Source: Pyrrhosoma nymphula
Taxonomy: Eukaryota; Arthropoda; Insecta; Odonata; Coenagrionidae
Assembly (NCBI GenBank): GCA_963573305.1
Contig: OY754329.1
Span: 146,951,266 to 147,015,265 of the forward strand
Length of the DNA stretch: 64,000 nucleotides
Direction: 5' to 3'
Part shown: positions 46,690 through 59,269 of the stretch, piece by piece
How the letters are laid out: each line of letters starts with the position of its first letter
How positions within the stretch are numbered: position 1 is the stretch's first letter
Translations under genes and position numbers: made by a program
Notes under the pieces: generated by a model
What the model was told of the DNA's origin: nothing
Seen by the model: only the letters and a program-made list of their open reading frames with translations
Databases searched by the model: none

Positions 46690-46980
46690 TCACTCATTAG
46701 CAAAGAGGTCAATTTGAGAATCATCTTACCGGCAAATTCGCCCGAGGCAACCGCGCCAAATCAAAAAATTATCGATCCAGAGCCAAAGATGCATCTTATC
46801 GCGGGAACATGCCGTTCGCCGAAAATCAGGTTTATAAGATCGGCGATATCTTCACCTTCCATAATTCGTAATCTTTGTCGAAACGTGAGAGATAATATGC
46901 AGGCGGAAATTGGAAGACGGAGATCAGAACTCCCGGCGACACGAACGTTAGCCCCTTCTAAACGACAAAATAAGTATTTT
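46690..46980. other. non-repetitive segment with clustered site words
   Basis: Two AGGTCA/GGTCA half-sites of nuclear-receptor type (near 46687 and 46706) and several GATA-type words (TCTTATCG, GGCGATATC, GAGATAAT) occur in moderately GC-rich DNA. It is a candidate enhancer by composition only. Confidence 0.25.
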
Positions 46981-47880
46981 GTCAGCGTCTGGAGAGGGAG
47001 AGAGAGAGAGAAAGAAAGAAAAGGGATGTGACGGAGGAGATCGACACGTGAGGAGGATTGGAAGAGGGGGTCGGGAAGGGGAGACAGTAAAGGGAAGGGG
47101 GTCAGGGGAGGTCAGCTTAACAATAGGGAGACTAAGGGAGAAGGGGGAGAGTTTGATTCAGGAGAGGACGGGAATAGAGGGGTGATTCGAAGGAAAAAAT
47201 GTGATCGGGGAAAGAAAACGAGGGTAAGAGATCGTGGGGGGAGGGGGGACGAGGGTATGGGTTGAGGTATCCTTCTAAGGGTGGATAGAGAGGGAAGGGG
47301 ATCTTGGGTAGAGAAGGGGGGCGATGAGGGGTTAAATGAGAAAGGACGAGGTCGTCGTAGATCATTGGGAGTAGTAGGGACGGGAGGGGAGTGGGATGTG
47401 AGAAAGGCAGCAAGGGAGGAGGAAGCAAAGGGTTAGCCTACTTGGAGCTCCCTCACGAACAATCCTACCAACAATGGTCTAGCTTCCCGTTTCACTCCTA
47501 ACAGCCCCATTGGGACCCAACAATGGGGTGATTGTTAAGCGGGCGGGAGGCATGTTTAAGGAGCTGGGCGGGGAAGGAAGCCGGGATGCCACAGGAATAA
47601 TAATGAAAGATGTGGACGAGGGATTGTGATGTGGTGGAGGCAGGGAGAGCGAGTCTATGAGGCAGGGGGAGGATGGGAAGGAGGGTTCGGCGGGTGGGGT
47701 GAAGGGCGATGGAAGACTTCTAAAGATGCAGTCAATGTGGGGTGGGGAGGGGGATCGGAAAACCCACCACATCACGGTGAGACCACCACGGGAGGGATTA
47801 TCCCAGGGGGAGGGAATTGATCGGGGGCTAAGAACGAGAGCAGGGTTCGTTCCTTTAATGCAAGGAACAACTTCTTAGGT
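46981..47880. other. purine-skewed GC-rich tract
   Basis: Starts with a GA/GAAA microsatellite (46993-47027) and continues as G/A-rich plus-strand DNA to about 47430, then again at 47550-47760. All frames of 64-98 codons are low-complexity shadows. Confidence 0.55.
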
Positions 47881-48639
47881 GGAAATGGGCAAGAAGTTTC
47901 GGATTGCTAATCGATTGAAAGAATGATGCACACTGAAACTTAAACAATTAAAGCAGGAGCATTATATTTCTATAGCGGCGCTAAAGCCTTCCATACACAT
48001 TGGTGGGAGGGGCAACGGAAATCAAAGACTCATTTTCTTAATTTGATTCATGTCTTCCACCCATACGAGAGTAGTTTTGATATTTTTATCTCATAACCCT
48101 TTGATTTTTATATCTCTTCACGAAATGAAATGTACTACCTAATTGAAAATCATACTGAGAATTACAATCTAACCATGAAAATTAAGGATGTTTGAAAATC
48201 ATAACTTTATAATGCTATTTTTAAATCAGAGGCCTAAAATATACTGTAAGAAAAAAAATTGATTAAAACTGCTTTCAATTACGGAATATTCAAGTAAAAA
48301 AATTGCTCGGTTTTCAAACATAATTTGACGCAATAGCGCCATATTTAAGATAATATAACTAACAAAAAGAGGAAAATTTACATATATTCTTTCCGGTGGT
48401 GTTCAAGATACAAAAGCCTAGCTATGGTTATACAAAAAAATCGAAGACTGGATAAAATGGCGTACGAAATACTTTTAAAACCTTCTAAAAACTTGTTTCA
48501 TTGATTGGGTTATATTACGGAGAGTAATTACAGTTCTGTCTAAAACATAAGTGGGTGCCGAGTTACAGCATTTTTCCATGCGAGGACTGAATTATTATTG
48601 AAAGACGACAATTTAAAGCACGCTTTTTCCGTTTCACTT
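47881..48639. other. AT-rich non-coding DNA
   Basis: Nothing recognised. Confidence 0.5.
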
Positions 48640-49050
48640 CCCTCCAATACGGAGAAATGAAAGTGATCGTGTGTCGATACAGTTCAGCGCACTTTGTGAA
48701 TACTCAGCTCGTGGCCAATTTCGACTCAATCGCGTGATAAATGTGGCAAATATTTAATAAGTGGATAAATGGAAAAAAAGGTGTCATAAACACGAGCAGT
48801 TTTTTTCAGCCGGAATATGCATATACGTTTCTCACCGGCGAGCGAGAGAGCACAGGGAGAGAGGGATACTTTATCTTTAAAATAAAGAAAGACTTCGAAA
48901 TGAAGGGGAAGGAGGGTGGGGGATTGAAGGGGAAGGGGCGAAGGACGGAAAAGGGTTAAAGAGGACGGACGAGGGGCGAGCAGCAGATGTGGCTCACGAG
49001 CATGCGGGAGAGATGGCGGGAGCGGCGGAGGGCACGGGCGAATTATTCAA
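48640..49050. other. mixed segment ending in a purine tract
   Basis: Non-repetitive up to 48840, then GA-rich (48840-49030). The 72- and 74-codon frames are probably accidental. Confidence 0.35.
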
Positions 49051-50199
49051 TGCTATCTGTAACGATAACTACTTAGTTCGCAGAAACAAATATTGCTTTA
49101 GGCACCAGAAAAATAGAAATAAAAACATCTCAGGAGCGACCACTTTCCTTATGAGGACCTACGCTCATATAGTAATACAGAGAGCTTATATACTAATGGC
49201 AGTATGTTCGTAAAATTAAATAATATCAATATTTATTTTTTAAGTACATGGTGCTTACGTATCAATAACAAACATCATCTAATCCGTTACGTGGGTTTGA
49301 CATGCATTAAATAGAAATCCAATAGTTATCTCTCGCTGATATAAGCATAAAAATTATGGGATGAGAATCAGAAATTGCTAATAAGTAAAAAAATACAAAG
49401 AAAGTATACTTCAAAATCAAATAGGTACCTACTGTTTCAGGCGCCATAAATATAGAAAAAATTATGCTTCAGTAGATATTAATCTAATAAAATACAAACC
49501 AAGCTAGCAAATGACACAAAAAGAGGAATGAAATAGCATGAAGACGATTTTAACCACAGAAAATGTGTCATGATTATATATGCATAGAGGTATTTGAATC
49601 AAGATTTCTGTCATTAATAAAACAATCAACCATGAACCGTTTTTAATCTTCGAACGCTGAAAAATGTGAAATGAGAAAAATAATGACGCTGCTGACCGTG
49701 ATATGCAGGAACAGAATCCAAGCGGTTATACTATTAAATTGCTGGAACCGCAAAATTTGTAATTCGGTATGTAATTTCTTTTAGACAAAAGAATACCACA
49801 GAAAATAGTATTTGGCCGATTGTAATAGACGCTGTCTCGTTTTGAATTTAATGAAATTCCAAAGAGCGTTATTCTCGGATAGATATATGCTATTTGAAAG
49901 ATAACTGTGCTTAAAAAATTAACATTTCTGCTTGCAATCTTATTCCAAATATTATGGATTCTCATCTAGCCAGTCATTAGACGAAATAGCATCCATTGTG
50001 GCTTTCGAGATAATGCTACTCTATCGCCGAAAATTATTTATTAACAATTTAAGAAAAACAGAGTTCTCAGGTAATGAGATGCCCATAGCGTTTGGTACTC
50101 ACGATAAATAACCTAACGTCAGCCAAACAATTTTCAATTCTGAGACTAGAAGGTAGACAAGGTTTAGAGGAGAAAAATAACAGAAATGGACCACTGCAA
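49051..50199. other. AT-rich non-coding DNA
   Basis: Nothing recognised. Confidence 0.5.
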
Positions 50200-50750
50200 G
50201 CGATCACGTACATCTATGGAGTTTCAATTAATTGGTGAAACACTCCTGGATGCTGAATGTTCCCTTCTCCAACTTTCATTTTGAGAGAGAGGATGCCTTC
50301 CGGGCGATCAGCCGTGAAACATGGAGAGTAAACAAGGGTAAGCCAGGAGACGAATCGCCGAAAATACTCGAGTGGAATTGTAAAGAACCCTGATCTGCGA
50401 GGTTTAAAATTCCCAGCATACAGCACGCCTCCGCTAGGGCATCTCGGATGAACGCGAGGATGAAATAGTTTCCTCCGGGAAAAAGAGAGGAGGAAATAAC
50501 ACACAGCGTCGACGGTGGTGGAACCTAAGACAATGGTGATGAGACGCCCAGAAAAAAACAGGCTAATAAGAGAGAGCCGGGAAAGAAAGGAGACGATGGC
50601 GCGAGGAGATGGAAGCGCTGAAGGAGAGAGCAAGAGGCAGGCGGTGCAAGTTCGGGGGATGGAGTCGGGAGAGAAGACGGGACTGATGGCACAAGAAGGG
50701 GAAGGAAGGAGAATTGTGGCGCGAAATGAACTTCTACGATAAGATGACAT
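50200..50750. other. GC-rich, purine-skewed island
   Basis: The 204-codon minus frame (50214-50828) is one of the longest in the window. It is Ser/Pro/Leu-rich across the purine tract (50460-50720) and has no domain, so it is not called. A conserved non-coding or promoter element is possible. Confidence 0.35.
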
Positions 50751-51649
50751 TGGAGAGGCTGGAAATAAAGCTCTTTTGTCACAAGACAAAGAAATGAAGT
50801 AAAGAAAATAAGAATAGACACTATGCATTTAAGTGAAATAGGTTTACATACACGTAGGCAACAGTGCGTATATTAGCATGTACGCATGCATATGTTCAAA
50901 TGTACACCGGTTATTGCACGTTCCTTCTTCTTGCGTTGCCGCAGCGGGATGTTTCTGAATTGAATATCATATGTAAGTCAAGTATACGCAAGAAATTCTA
51001 AGAAACTGGAGCGATGAAATTTAGCGCTGCTGAGCTATAAATAATATATTTTTTCTCAACAAAATCCCAAATTGACGGACTCTATTTCAGTTACACGGGT
51101 TCCACAATGACGGAGAGATTGCATTGAGCAAAAACAAAAATAAGTAATACTTTGAACAGATAATTTTTTATACTTTACGTGACTCCTGGCTGGCTTTTTC
51201 TGTTGCATTATAAGCCATATTCACAGCACAGGACTCGATACGATCCACATGCTAATCGTATTACGCCCTGACAGTACTTAATTCCAAACATTCTTCTGGA
51301 TTTGTCATAACGTCCTTTCTCGGCCTTAAAAGACTTCCCAAATATATTTGTCTTCATTTTCTCCTTATTCTCTTCCTGTAAAATTCTTGTTATCTACGAA
51401 TGTGCCCATTCCAGTGAGTTCTTCCTTTAAAAATAAGAACGCGGTAGAGGACAATGGGCCTCTGGCAATAGCTCTCCGGAAAACGAGCTGATTAGGCTTG
51501 TTTCTTTCCTTCTGTCCCTCACAATGTGTCCATATTATGTTCACGATCCTTGATACATCATGTGCGTATAGGTACAGATTGTGGCATGATTAATGCAAAT
51601 ATACACGCATGCATAAATAAAGGCAGTGATTTTTGGCATATATACACAC
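50751..51649. other. AT-rich non-coding DNA
   Basis: Nothing recognised. CATATATACACA-type alternating tracts occur at 51595-51670. Confidence 0.5.
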
Positions 51650-52360
51650 GCGATGCATATATACACATGAAGCAATAGAGGTGGCGGTAGGATAACGGTT
51701 TTGTAAAGGGAAAACCCAATGGGACATTCCCGGGCGAAAGGGATATTTCCGGGAAGAAAAGACCGGAGTGTAGGAGAGTGAATGGGTGTGAGGGGGAAAT
51801 GCTCCCCAATGGGACAAGGAATGAAGGGGGAAGTTGGGGGCGAACGAAGGAAGGACGGAATGGAACAATGACATCAACCCACCGCCCTCTTTCCATTCTC
51901 TGTCCTCCGGCCCGGAGACCTCCCACTTCGCGCGGGGCTCGTTGCTCATAAAGCGACGACGAGATGATGAAATGTTCAAGGATGTCGAGCGGGTTATCGG
52001 CGAGGGCGGGGGGAGGGTTGTGGACGGGTGGGGTTTCTGGAAATGCATGGGCTGGGGGGAAGAGGAGGAGCCGACGGAATTTCTGAATGGGAACGACGTC
52101 GCCGGCTTCAAATGATCCAAAGTGCGAGCGAGCGAAAGATGGTGGTGCGGGGCGGATTCGGTGATCGGTCGGGAGGACATGAAGGAGAGGGGAACAGGAG
52201 ACGATGGTGATGTATCACGGGAAAACACTGCTTTAAGGCTTCTGGCATGCATGAAGATGGGAGATCCCTTTGACATTGAAGCCCTTGGCCGATTAGCACT
52301 TTTTTTCTCCGTTTCCCTTTGGTTCCGTCCATTCCGATGGTTAAGTACTAGAAAAAAATG
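51650..52360. other. purine-skewed GC-rich island
   Basis: G/A-rich plus strand with CpG at 51900-52130. A 228-codon minus frame (51590-52276) is low-complexity Ser/Pro/His and overlaps frames in every other register. No gene is called. Confidence 0.45.
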
Positions 52361-54579
52361 ACTTTCGAATGCCCGTGTTCATTCTACGGTAAACACGGAC
52401 AACATACAATGCCTACCGATATGCTTTCTATATCTTATCACGCTTTCTACATCAATCGTACAAATTCAATCAGAAAATTGAATGAATAGCATCCAAAGTC
52501 TATTGCATTGTTTTTTATGCCTTTCTACGAAGGAACTATGACCATTTGTGACATTATTAAACAAATTAATGATTGCTGCAGAAGGAATAGGACAAAACGA
52601 AGTCATTCCCTCCTGAGGATAAAAAGATGTTTTACTAGAAATTAGGACATTAGAAAAACCTATTTAGCCTATAGAGAGAAATTTTTTTTCCATTACGGTT
52701 TACTACACTAATATAAAAACTTTTGCCATGCATAGTCAGTGAAATGACACACAATATTCATATTTAGGTACTCTCTAAAAGTCATACTGCTCATCCAGTG
52801 GGGTCAAGACAGGACGAAGTTGCAAGTGTTTATAATGCACTGATTAAAGAAAGCATAGGAAAAATCTCATTTCGCGTGATAGCACTCCCACTAATGAAAT
52901 TAGGTATTCCAAATGTTTACATGCAGTCTCATTTAACTATCTGCATCTCATGGTATTCTTTTCACTATAAATGTTTTATAGAAGCTGAGTTTTAACGACA
53001 ATCTGAACTATGTAGATGCAAAAAAGCGATCTCTAATCACTTACAAAGGGCGTTATTTTAAGACTTAAAGATTCATTTTCTATGAATATATAAAATTTGA
53101 CATTTCAAACAACAAATTGACAGGGACTATTCCAATGACAGATGGATTAACATATGTCCAAACTGAAATAAATACCATCAAAGCCAGCGCATGTAGTATT
53201 CCCAGTCTAAAATGTTAATCAAGGATATGAGACTATGCTATAAGACAAACATACTTCGAATAGTAATGGAAAATATCAACTAACAGCTGAAAACCTAAAT
53301 AATGTTCAGAACAGTGTTAATGTTCAACGGAAGTAAAAAATACATTATGCGAAGGAATAATTCATTTTCCGCGATGAGTTGACGAATCGACAGCATTTAC
53401 CTTATTTTCCATGGATAAAATGTACTCCTGTCTTACGTCAATAATCTTAATAGTCTTACGTCATTCACACTTAGATAAATAGCACGGAGAGAGTATAAAG
53501 GAATTAAATATGGTAAAAACTACCGTTAACATGAGAAAACAGGTTAATTTTGGGAATCTATAAAAGCATTAGAATCTCCAAAATTGAGAGATATCGTGAG
53601 CAAAAAATATGGCGAGGTCGCTTTATTTCTCAGAGATAATTTGAAGCGCTAGCTCGTGAAATATCGACAATAGGCGAGGTTCTTCTGACGTCAGCCCTGA
53701 TGACGTCCACGAATGCTTTCAACGGATTTACATAAGATTGCATAATTCATTGATCCAGTTCCAAAATTCTAACCTCATAGCATGAAAGTCTATAGTCCGA
53801 ATTATTAAAACACAAAAAGTGTTTAGCTTGAATTATTTTCTTGTAAATACATGCATGATTCCAGTATTGTTTCTAATATATTTGTATGAATCCATGCATT
53901 TTATTGGCTTAGATGGAGTGAGACGCATTAATTTGAGCAGAGCCTCACTGTACTAATATCCATCCAAGTAGGTACATTTTGAAGGAGGAAAATATATTTA
54001 ATCTGGGCTAGCTTCTTTAGCACATTGAAGAGACGTACAAGTTCAGGACATCGATTCAGCCAAGAATCTTTTAAAGCTTAAGTGCAAGAAAAAACTATTT
54101 AAATAGCTTGACACAAAACTATATAACGACGGAGGATTATTGATTGTGCCGGCGGAAATGAAACATTCGCGATTTAAATACATCCATAGCCCTTCCACTA
54201 AATTTTCCGAACTCATTCAATTTTTCTAAAATTTCCACATGCTCCAATGTCCTTTATCTGATGCAAAATTTAAAGAGGGCAAAAATCTCAGGATATCCCG
54301 TATTTAAACAGAGAACTCGTTATTGTTCACTAACATTTTAACGATGGGTGTCTTGCATGCATTTCACTGATATTTTTAGCACATTGGAATCCGCCGAGTT
54401 TGACACGAGATAAAACCTTCCCTTGCAACAGGCGCGTTCACCGCTCGCACAAATGTTCAGATCTCAACATTAAAAAATATCGTTGTAAAAGATTTAAATA
54501 TAAGTCAAAACACAAGTAAAAAAAAGTAGATCCAAAGCAAAGTCATCGCTTGATGCGCGAGTAGTAATGGCGGAACACG
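52361..54579. other. AT-rich non-coding DNA with paired CRE-like sites
   Basis: No gene recognised in 2.2 kb. TGACGTCA at 53686-53693 and TGACGTCC at 53701-53708 lie 15 bp apart in a slightly GC-richer patch (53600-53720). Confidence 0.45.
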
Positions 54580-55290
54580 TTTCGGATGCGAGAGAGAAAA
54601 GTTCATCTCTGACAGCTGCTGCCGTGCTCTACGAAGTGGGGCGATGATATTTAAAGCGATGCCTTTAAAGAGGAACGCGGCGACAATGACAGAAAGTGTG
54701 AGTGGAACCTGGGAAGTCCGCTGCTCTCCTCCTCCTTCGCATATTATGGTGGTGCGTCATTTGTTAATGGAGTTTAGATGCGAAGGGGGTTGGGACGTAC
54801 GTACATGTCGTGTGATGACGAGTTCCTTGAGTGGATGAGGCTGAGGGGAGTATGGCAGGGGAGGGGGAGTGGCACGTGGAATGATGAGACAACACGGGAG
54901 AGAGAGAGAAAATGTGGGACTGAAAGAGAGAGGCATTACCAAAGTACTTAGGCAGCCCGTAAACAGACGATCAACCGGAAGTAGCGAAAGTCACTATCTC
55001 GATACACGCGACGCGCGCAGGAATCTAGAACAGCCGATTGTTTATCACAGCACCTCGAGTACTTGAAGGTCTGTTGCCTCGCGATTTTTTTAATGCACCC
55101 CCGGTGAGAGCTAAAAATCACAAGAATCGTCATAATTTAGTCCCTGCTGCACCAATTATCCACATTTTGTTAAATGAGTCCCGAAGGGGTTTACATGAAC
55201 TGAACGAAATGATGGGATGTAAAAAATTAAAAAGTTTTACGCTGGGATATGCGAATGAAACACCCTGACCATGTGAAGAAAAAACAAGTG
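54580..55290. other. GC-rich segment, possible regulatory region
   Basis: Non-repetitive CpG-containing DNA with E-box words (CAGCTG near 54617) and a GA microsatellite at about 54897-54911. Frames of 60-76 codons are overlapping and not protein-like. Confidence 0.3.
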
Positions 55291-56092
55291 CCACGTTAAA
55301 GCCATATCACCGGGGAGTGAATGAAACACATTTCGCCGAGATTAAATCAGTATTACGGGCATCAAGAACAATGCGTGGGCCTTCGACGATATTATTAATC
55401 CTCACAAATTACAATACGTCGCATAAAGTCTGAAGTGATTCGATAATGATATATGAATAATATATTTTTAATTCTCCAGGAAAAATACATTTAAAAGTGT
55501 GCCTAAATCATTAGCCAGCTAATCGTTACAGAATGAATTACTGAGGCCAAACACAAAATAATTACAGCAAACATAAGGATTTTATGTAGCTACAACTAAA
55601 AGCCTTGGCATAATTCAACGGTTGGGCAATCATGACAACTTGAGCTGTGTTCCATTATATTTGATAATGGCTATTTTCTCAAAATGGAAAGTATTTTTTA
55701 AATCGCTTTTCATGCACCCACAACACACACAAAAGTGACGGGAATACATGCGTCTCTTAAGATTTCAAATATCATAATTTTGAAAGACCTGAAAATTCAT
55801 TTCCATCCATGGCTTGGTAATTTCAGCAATTTAAAGATCACGCAGGAAATTTTAAATTCAGCGGCATTTAAAAGTACTTTCAGATCATCACATTAAAGAG
55901 ACACCATACAAAAAGTTGAGCATAGCTCATACACAAATTGAAAACCTCGCCCGTCGAGAAATATATAAAAGTATATTACGTAGTTCAGAGATTTCTGTAT
56001 TAAACTGAGAAACTAAAATATCTAGGGTAACGATAAGACATTTTCACCGGTAGAAGCCTCATAGGATGATAATCCGGCTATCTTCGGAACGC
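55291..56092. other. AT-rich non-coding DNA
   Basis: Nothing recognised. Confidence 0.5.
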
Positions 56093-56640
56093 ATTGCATT
56101 TATTGCACACTCGCTCAGTTGTGCTACGTAAGAAGTAGGAGAATATTAAACTTGAAGGCATGTGAAATCAAGTGAAGAAGGAACTTCGGTGATGCGAAAC
56201 GTAGGTTTTTGGGAGAGTTTGTCTCTATCCACGGTAGATCTGTCCACGAAATGAAGGTAATGTGACCAAAGCATCTTTATATATGCACACTCGTTCAGTT
56301 GTGCTACGTCCGAACGAGGAGAGTATTAAACGTGAAAACATGTGAAATCAAGTGAAGAAGGAATCTCGGTGATGCGAAACGTAGGGTTTTGGGAGAGTTC
56401 GTCTCTATCCACGGTAGATCTGTCCACGAAATGAAGGTAATGTGACCAAAGCATCTTTATATATGCACACTCGTTCAGTTGTGCTACGTCCGAACGAGGA
56501 GAGTATTAAACGTGAAAACATGTGAAATCAAGTGAAGAAGGAATCTCGGTGATGCGAAACGTAGAGTTTTGGGAGAGTTCGTCTCTATCCACGGTAGATC
56601 TGTCCACGAAATGAAGGTAATGTGACAAACTCATCTCAAT
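56093..56640. repeat. three-copy tandem repeat, 180-bp unit
   Basis: The unit starting near GCACACTCG.TCAGTTGTGC recurs at 56105, 56285 and 56465, exactly 180 bp apart. Copies 2 and 3 are almost identical, with one visible difference (GTAGGGTTTT against GTAGAGTTTT). Copy 1 is more diverged, mainly in its first 70 bp. Each unit has stops in all plus frames. One minus frame stays open for about 49 codons per unit, with an in-frame stop between units. The period is close to nucleosome spacing, as in many satellites. Confidence 0.95.
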
Positions 56641-57190
56641 ATCAGGTCAGAAGAAAGAAGGACCTCGACTGATACGGATGGTAAGAATGGAATGAATGGA
56701 TTGGACTGGGAAGAGAGACGGGAAATGAAGAGAGGAATGAGTAGGGGGATCGCAACCAAGGAATATTGACGATCAAAGCTTCATTCGCTAAGAAGTATAA
56801 AGACTCGGATCAGCGAAAATCGTGCAATAGAAAACATTGATGAGACAAGCAGAACTATATAAAGATACGCTCAGCCTGAGGAATGATGCCAACGAGTGCG
56901 AAGATTAAATGCCTGCGAGAATGGAGAAATTAAATTGACAGGAAATCTCCGACCTCGGTGCCTCGCTTCTGTCTCAGAATACGTTAATCGATCAAGGTGA
57001 TCGATTTAGCAGGGTCTGATGCAAAAAAAGCCAAGACACCCAAAAGGAAAAGGAATTCAGTGAGAAGAAACAATGGAATGACACACGGAAATATCAATAT
57101 TAATCGAATATCAATAAAACGGGCGAGAAAAAAAATTAAACGACACAAAAATGACAAATCGCCCCAAATTCTCCGGAGCAAATAAATTGA
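56641..57190. other. non-repetitive segment with a perfect interrupted palindrome
   Basis: ATCGATCA-AGG-TGATCGAT at 56987-57005 is a perfect 8-bp inverted repeat with a 3-bp spacer. Nearby are AACAATGG (Sox-like, about 57069) and repeated AATATCAAT words (57090-57115). Composition differs from the AT-rich flanks. It is a candidate protein-binding or enhancer region. Confidence 0.3.
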
Positions 57191-58229
57191 AATATCCATT
57201 ATCCCTCATTTTTACCTTGGCACAACTAAAAATAAATAATCATTTCTAAATAATGTCTAGATTCAATAAAATTCAATTGGTAAAAATGTTTTCCACGCAC
57301 AATGACTTTCTTGAAAATGAACTGCTAAAAGAAAAGAAATGGAGACTCAAGATTCAATAAAATGTAACCACTTCACAAAATACATATCAAGAGTTACATT
57401 AAAAATAGCCGTCCGTTAGTCACGAAATACATAGAATTGCCGCACAATATAGTAATATCATACTACCTACTACTAAATGATTATCCTCCGAGGATTAAAA
57501 ATGTGTGATTCACGCTGCCGAAAGCAAAATATTGTTTCCTTCAACATTTAACCGTTATTTGAAGCAAAAACTCTTTTTGATTTCAAGGTGTTAATGATAA
57601 CTTTAGCATTAAAAAGCAAACAGATCCATTGTTTACTCAAAAATATTAAAATCAAGTTTGAGCTGATTATGGAGTGTAAATCTGAGTTCTAAAGTGCATT
57701 TCGTTAAAACATAAGTGCAAATTAGGAGAAGATGGCGAGAGTTCCATAAAAAATTCCCTGTAAGTCTCCGTAAAAAGCATCAAGTCAATATTAGAAGTTA
57801 TTTTCCTTTTTAAATAGCTCTTTGTACGTCTACTCCTAAACTTTTAACAAAAAAATGCCTCCAAATACACGAGACAATGTGTTACCAGATTTAATTACGT
57901 TATACAGATACCTGAACTACTTTCAAAAGCATGCAAATTAATAGAGCTAGAGTAACTACATCATATCTTCCCCCATGGATAGCATATCTATGACATAAGT
58001 ACCCGGATTTTCTCCCCGATATTCATTAAACTTGCAATTTCTATACATAGGTTAAGCAAACAGTAACACCAATGTTTCCGGCAGAGCGAGAGGACGACAG
58101 CTTAAACATGCAATCAATGTCTCAAAGGAAATTTTGAACAATTTAACCAAGTAACAACATTAACGAACGAGTCCGAAAATACCGTCAGCGCTTCAAACTT
58201 TGAGAGAATATGACATTAAATTTATCTAA
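57191..58229. other. AT-rich non-coding DNA
   Basis: Nothing recognised. Confidence 0.5.
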
Positions 58230-58616
58230 TTAATGAGGACAAAATAATTTACGATCAAAGATAAACAAATAGATAACATTTTTCTCTTTGTCATGGGTTT
58301 CTATCATCAAAGAATAACGTTTCATTCTCGCGAAAGAATTAATGATCAAAACGGAATCAGCATTTATAAAATGAATGATGTTATTTTTAGTTTGCAAAAG
58401 AGGAAATACTACGGATGTAATATTTATCATGATTATGAAGACTGAATTATTAATTTGCATAGCATAAAGTTGCTTTAATCTTTGAAACATGAATTTTTCA
58501 CAGCTATGGGAGAAGGACACCGTATTCCTTAATAGGATATCTTGTGCGATAATGGGGAGAATATTTATCAACAAAACCAGTATTGATAAAATGATATAAT
58601 TCAAGCCTTGAAAAAT
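58230..58616 (-). other. orphan open frame with hydrophobic N-terminus
   Basis: The frame is open for about 128 codons on the minus strand, ending at 58230, and begins after a TGA and an acceptor-like TTTTTCAAG. It starts with a strongly hydrophobic stretch (LNYIILSILVLLINILPIIA) resembling a signal peptide or membrane segment. It continues with SCEKFMFQRLKQLYAMQ and YSLMIETHDKEKNVIYLF. There is no early ATG. A frame this long can arise by chance in 64 kb, and I recognise no family. Confidence 0.2.
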
Positions 58617-59269
58617 TCACAATCAGCAATGAAAAATTCTTTAAGAATTTATTAAAATATCCTAAGTTTTTTTAAAAATATTAGATAAAAATGAGAGGAA
58701 GCAGGTCAGTTTTGTAACCAATAATAAATTAATATATTATCCCGTGCAAAAAGATAAATACTAGTCTTCCAAGCATATTTGAAATTAAAGCAAAAGATTC
58801 GTTAAAGACAACAACTCTAGTATAAATGCCCCTATTATTTACTAAAGTTCATCTTCAGGGGTGCATCAAATGAGAGCCAATGCAATAAAACGAAATAGGT
58901 GGGCTATGCGGTCGTGGTGCAACACATGTAGTGACACATCTTGGTTTTGTAAATCTGCTATTTTTAATCAAGAAATTACGCGTGATTCCATCGCGAGAAA
59001 GCAGCAGTAAAGGCTACTTCAGCGAGGGGATTGGGCATAATCACATCCTGCATGAAAAGAGTTATGAAACACTTTTCGGAAATATCTATCATAGAACAAC
59101 TACGTTAGGATTAATATTAATTAAGCTTTCCATAATAATTCAAAATAGGTTAGAAATAAAAAAAGTTTACGGAAATAAAAAATAATTGAAATTAGAAGGA
59201 ATGAATGCTTGCTTGGTAACTACACCTTGAATACGATAATGCCACTTGCAGTTCCCTCGCAAATGTTTT
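58617..59269. other. AT-rich non-coding DNA
   Basis: Nothing recognised. Confidence 0.5.

Noticed and set aside
50214..50828. Minus-strand frame of 204 codons
   Set aside because: Most of it crosses a purine tract, and the rest shows no recognisable family. It was left as a skewed island.
51590..52276. Minus-strand frame of 228 codons
   Set aside because: Low-complexity Ser/Pro/His, with overlapping frames on both strands. This is a composition effect.
56093..56640. Tandem repeat encoding a repeat protein
   Set aside because: All plus frames contain stops in each unit and the best minus frame stops once per unit.
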